From: Deltaproteobacteria bacterium HGW-Deltaproteobacteria-3
GTDB taxonomy: Bacteria > Desulfobacterota > Desulfobulbia > Desulfobulbales > Desulfurivibrionaceae
Direction: 5' to 3'
Length of the DNA: 61,129 nucleotides
NCBI GenBank assembly: GCA_002841785.1
Contig: PHAW01000002.1
Span: forward strand, 1-61,129
Position 1 is the first letter of the stretch. Every line of letters starts with the position of its first letter. The notes under the pieces were generated by a model. The model was given only the letters and a program-made list of their open reading frames with translations. It ran no database searches and was not told the DNA's origin. The position numbers were made by a program, and so were the translations under genes. Positions 58,783 to 61,129 of this stretch are shown here, in pieces.

Positions 58783-60237
58783 CTACGAACCCTCGCGGTC
58801 CGCACCCTCTTCCGTCTGCCAGCCGCCGCCCAACGCTTTGAACAGGGCAACCAGATTGGTGGAAACGGTGCGGCTGGACTGGGCCAGAGCATCCTCGGCG
58901 GTGTAGAGGGAGCGCTGGGCGTCCAGCACGGCGAGGAAATCGTTTTGCCCCGCGGTATAGAGGGAGGTGGCCAGTTCCACCGCGGTGCGGTTGGCTGCCA
59001 CGGCCTGGGCCATTGAGCGGCGATGCTCTTCCTCCTTGGTCGAGGCGATCAGGGCGTTTTCCACCTCCCGCAGGGCATTGAGTACTGTCTGTTCATAGGC
59101 CAGGAGCTCCTCTTCCTGAAGGGCTTTTTTCAGCTCCAGGTTGGCGCGGGTGCGGCCCATGTCAAAGAGCGGCCAGTTCAGGGCCGGGCCGAGGGACCAG
59201 AAGCTGCTGGCGGGGTTGAAGAGCGCATTGGAGTTGGTATTCTGGTAGCCCAGGGCCCCGGAGATGGTGAATTTGGGAAAGAGATCGGCCTTGGCCATCC
59301 CGATCCGGGCGGTGGCTGCATGGATCTTCGCAATCGCCCGGCGGATATCCGGCCTGCGCAGGAGCAGGTCCGAAGGCAGCCCCACGGGCACCGTGGCCCG
59401 GGCCGCTGGCAACGGTGCCTCCGGGGTCAGTTCCGCCAGGAGGGCGGACGGTTCGCCGCCCAAAAGCAGGCTGAGGCTGTAAATGGTTTGCCGGACCTGC
59501 GCCTCCAGCAGCGGGATCTGTCCGGCCGTGGTGGCGGCCAGGGCTTCCGCCCGCACCAGATCGAGTTTGCTGGCAAAGCCCACGTTGAAGCGTTGGCGGG
59601 TCAGGTCGGCGGTGTGGGCCTGGGCCTTGAGGTTCTCGCGGGCAATGGCGAGCCGCTGCTGCAGGGAGCGCAGGTTCAGGTAGTTGCTGGCCACCTCGGC
59701 GCTCAGGCTCACCAGCAGGTCGCTCCGGCTTTCCATGGCGGCGTCGAGATCCGCGCCAGCGGCCTCAACCCCGCGCCGCAAGCCGCCGAAGAGATCGATC
59801 TCCCACCCGGCGTCAAATCCCGCCTGGTAGAGATTGCCGGTCGTCACCTCGCTCCGGGTCGAGGATGCCGGAGTTCGGCTGCGGGTAAGCGAGGCATTGG
59901 TGTTCACGGTCGGGCCGAGGTCCGCCCCGGCGATGCCCATGGAGGCGCGGGCTTGGCGGATACGGCTTTCGGCCATGCGCAGGTCCAGATTGGCCTGCAT
60001 GCCCCGCTCCACCAGGGAAGTGAGCTGGGGATCGTTGAAGATCGTCCACCATTGGGCCAGGTTTTGTTCCGCTGTGGGCGCGGTCTCTGCGTCGGTAGGA
60101 GCGGTGGGCGGTTGCCCCAGCCACTGGGAAGAGACCTTGGCTTCCGGGCGCTGGAAATCAGGGCCAATCATGCAACTGGCCACAAGGGGCAGGCAGAGGC
60201 AAAGAGCCAGGCTGGTCCGGTATGGTGTGGGGATCAT
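58783..60237 (-). CDS. Outer-membrane efflux factor (NodT/OprM type lipoprotein)
   Basis: TolC-like outer-membrane channel of 484 residues with a lipobox (CLPLVASC) and two repeats of the OEP domain. Features: GPDFQRPEAKVSSQW, AQWWTIFNDPQLTSLVERG, AESRIRQARASMGIAGADLGP, GWEIDLFGGLRRGVEAA, SDLLLRRPDIRRAIAKIHAAT and FDMGRTRANLELKKAL. It would join an ABC or RND pump; the MacB-type permease gene lies just upstream on the same strand. Intact, usual length. Confidence 0.93.
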   Translation of the reverse strand: MIPTPYRTSLALCLCLPLVASCMIGPDFQRPEAKVSSQWLGQPPTAPTDAETAPTAEQNLAQWWTIFNDPQLTSLVERGMQANLDLRMAESRIRQARASMGIAGADLGPTVNTNASLTRSRTPASSTRSEVTTGNLYQAGFDAGWEIDLFGGLRRGVEAAGADLDAAMESRSDLLVSLSAEVASNYLNLRSLQQRLAIARENLKAQAHTADLTRQRFNVGFASKLDLVRAEALAATTAGQIPLLEAQVRQTIYSLSLLLGGEPSALLAELTPEAPLPAARATVPVGLPSDLLLRRPDIRRAIAKIHAATARIGMAKADLFPKFTISGALGYQNTNSNALFNPASSFWSLGPALNWPLFDMGRTRANLELKKALQEEELLAYEQTVLNALREVENALIASTKEEEHRRSMAQAVAANRTAVELATSLYTAGQNDFLAVLDAQRSLYTAEDALAQSSRTVSTNLVALFKALGGGWQTEEGADREGS

Positions 60238-60486
60238 GGGGATGCTCCTTATAAAAAGATGGGCCGGGAGGCTGGCCCGGTTGCTTGTATACAGTAACTG
60301 TTCAGCTCGAAGCAGGGGAATAAGGATAATCCCAGAACGGTAATTGTCCAGCAGCGGCCACTTTGCTGCTGCCGCAGATGCTAGGAAGAGGCCGGCGAAA
60401 TGTGCTGTTGCACATGAGCCGACCGATGACAGCTAAGCGAGCACCGCGAGACTGCGACGCAGATGCGGTGCTGCTGGGCAATTACC

Positions 60487-61129
60487 TTATTCATAACGCA
60501 GAGCCTCGATGGGATCAAGCCGCGAGGCCTTCCAGGCCGGATAAAAGCCGAAGATGATCCCCACCCCGGCCGAAACCAGCACCGCGGTGGCAATGGCCGC
60601 TGGCGAGGTCTCCACCGGCCACTTGAGCAGGAGCTGCACCAGCATGGAGCCGCCGTGGCCGAGGATGATGCCCATGGCTCCGCCGGTGAGACAGAGGACC
60701 ACCGCTTCCACGAGAAACTGGCGGAGGATGTCGCGGCCCCGGGCGCCGACGGCCATGCGCAGCCCGATCTCCCGCGTCCGTTCGGTAACCGAGACGAGCA
60801 TGATGTTCATGATCCCCACCCCGCCCACGACCAGGGAGATCATGGCCACGGCCAGCAGCAGGTTGGTCATCAGCTTGGTGGTGGTGGAGAGGGTGCGGGT
60901 CAGCTCGGCCATGTCGCGGATGTTGAAATCATCGGGGTCGTCGTTGCGGATGCGGTGACGTTCCCGGAGCACCCCGGAGATCTGTTCGATGGCCTGCGGG
61001 ATCTCCGCCGAGCTGTTGGCTGCGGCCATGATCTGGTCGATATTGGCAAAGCGCACCGGCATGGGGTTGTTGGCCTGCTGGACAGCGGAGCGTTCCGGAT
61101 AGAGGCTGCGCTGGGCCGTGGGGTAGAGG
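60487..61129 (-). CDS. MacB-type ABC transporter permease (5' part outside window)
   Basis: C-terminal 213 residues of a MacB/FtsX-family permease; the frame is open to the window edge ([20 protein letters not shown] ...). The periplasmic domain end ([14 protein letters not shown]) is followed by a helix, then [37 protein letters not shown], two further helices and the closing [21 protein letters not shown] typical of MacB. The ATPase part would lie upstream in MacB proper. With the outer-membrane factor 249 bases downstream it forms a tripartite macrolide/peptide-type exporter. The gap 60238-60486 holds a CAGCAGC/GCTGCTG hairpin and no gene. Confidence 0.92.
   Translation of the reverse strand, partial: LYPTAQRSLYPERSAVQQANNPMPVRFANIDQIMAAANSSAEIPQAIEQISGVLRERHRIRNDDPDDFNIRDMAELTRTLSTTTKLMTNLLLAVAMISLVVGGVGIMNIMLVSVTERTREIGLRMAVGARGRDILRQFLVEAVVLCLTGGAMGIILGHGGSMLVQLLLKWPVETSPAAIATAVLVSAGVGIIFGFYPAWKASRLDPIEALRYE

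Overview
The window is a 61 kb piece of a GC-rich bacterial chromosome. The gene content points to the Desulfobacterota, most likely a Desulfobulbales-type anaerobe. Reasons are the multihaem c cytochromes, a monofunctional Ni CO dehydrogenase (cooS), an arsenate-respiratory-reductase-like molybdoenzyme, PhnD-like sensor proteins paired with histidine kinases, and many c-di-GMP and chemotaxis proteins. Taxonomy is inferred from gene content only. No rRNA, tRNA, CRISPR array or intact transposase was seen.

Layout. 1-8.4 kb: prfC (5' cut by the window edge), a PilZ protein, a PhnD-like lipoprotein with a PAS-rich hybrid kinase, and an ABC-F ATPase, with two copies of a palindromic intergenic repeat. 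8.7-15.7 kb: a CHAP-like lipoprotein, a three-gene sensor (PhnD/AioX-like lipoprotein with one cysteine, NarX-type kinase, NarL-type regulator), then a CXXCH-containing GGDEF-EAL protein. 15.9-22.5 kb (+): the respiratory operon moaA, MOSC, arrA-like, arrB-like, torD-like and a polyferredoxin. 22.5-32.7 kb (-): a convergent arsenic and thiol island. It holds tusA, a sigma54 regulator whose three tandem PAS domains each carry C-X8-C-X3-C, a CcdA-like protein, thioredoxin, rhodanese, two small CXXC proteins, an ArsP-like permease, two arsR genes, a broken acr3 and a methyltransferase. A degraded second copy of the ccdA 3' end lies beside tusA.

33-45.4 kb: a Crp/Fnr regulator, a porin with a perfect TGTGA-N6-TCACA site upstream, a ZIP transporter, srkA, an LpxR-family protein, a Cache protein, a chemoreceptor followed directly by cooS, and a PA2778/PA2779-type pair. 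45.5-52 kb: a frameshifted ferredoxin-like gene, a DUF502 protein, a trihaem lipoprotein, two very small membrane proteins, a second LpxR, nfo, a methyltransferase and an Old Yellow Enzyme. 52-55.6 kb: decaying genes (HEPN, parD, probably parE, a frameshifted chemoreceptor). 56-61 kb: a second tusA, a 12-haem cytochrome with a candidate sigma54 promoter, an RluA-type synthase, an outer-membrane efflux factor and the end of a MacB-type permease.

How it may work together (inference). The periplasmic reductase would reduce arsenate. The arsenite produced would be sensed by the two ArsR proteins, and perhaps by the AioX-like lipoprotein/NarX/NarL system and the Cys-rich PAS sigma54 regulator. Arsenite or organoarsenicals would leave through ArsP or ACR3, but acr3 is broken here. 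The CcdA, thioredoxin, rhodanese and TusA genes suggest that sulfane-sulfur or thiol chemistry is tied to arsenic handling. Several independent frame disruptions (acr3, ferredoxin-like gene, chemoreceptor, parD, HEPN) are either real decay or partly assembly error.
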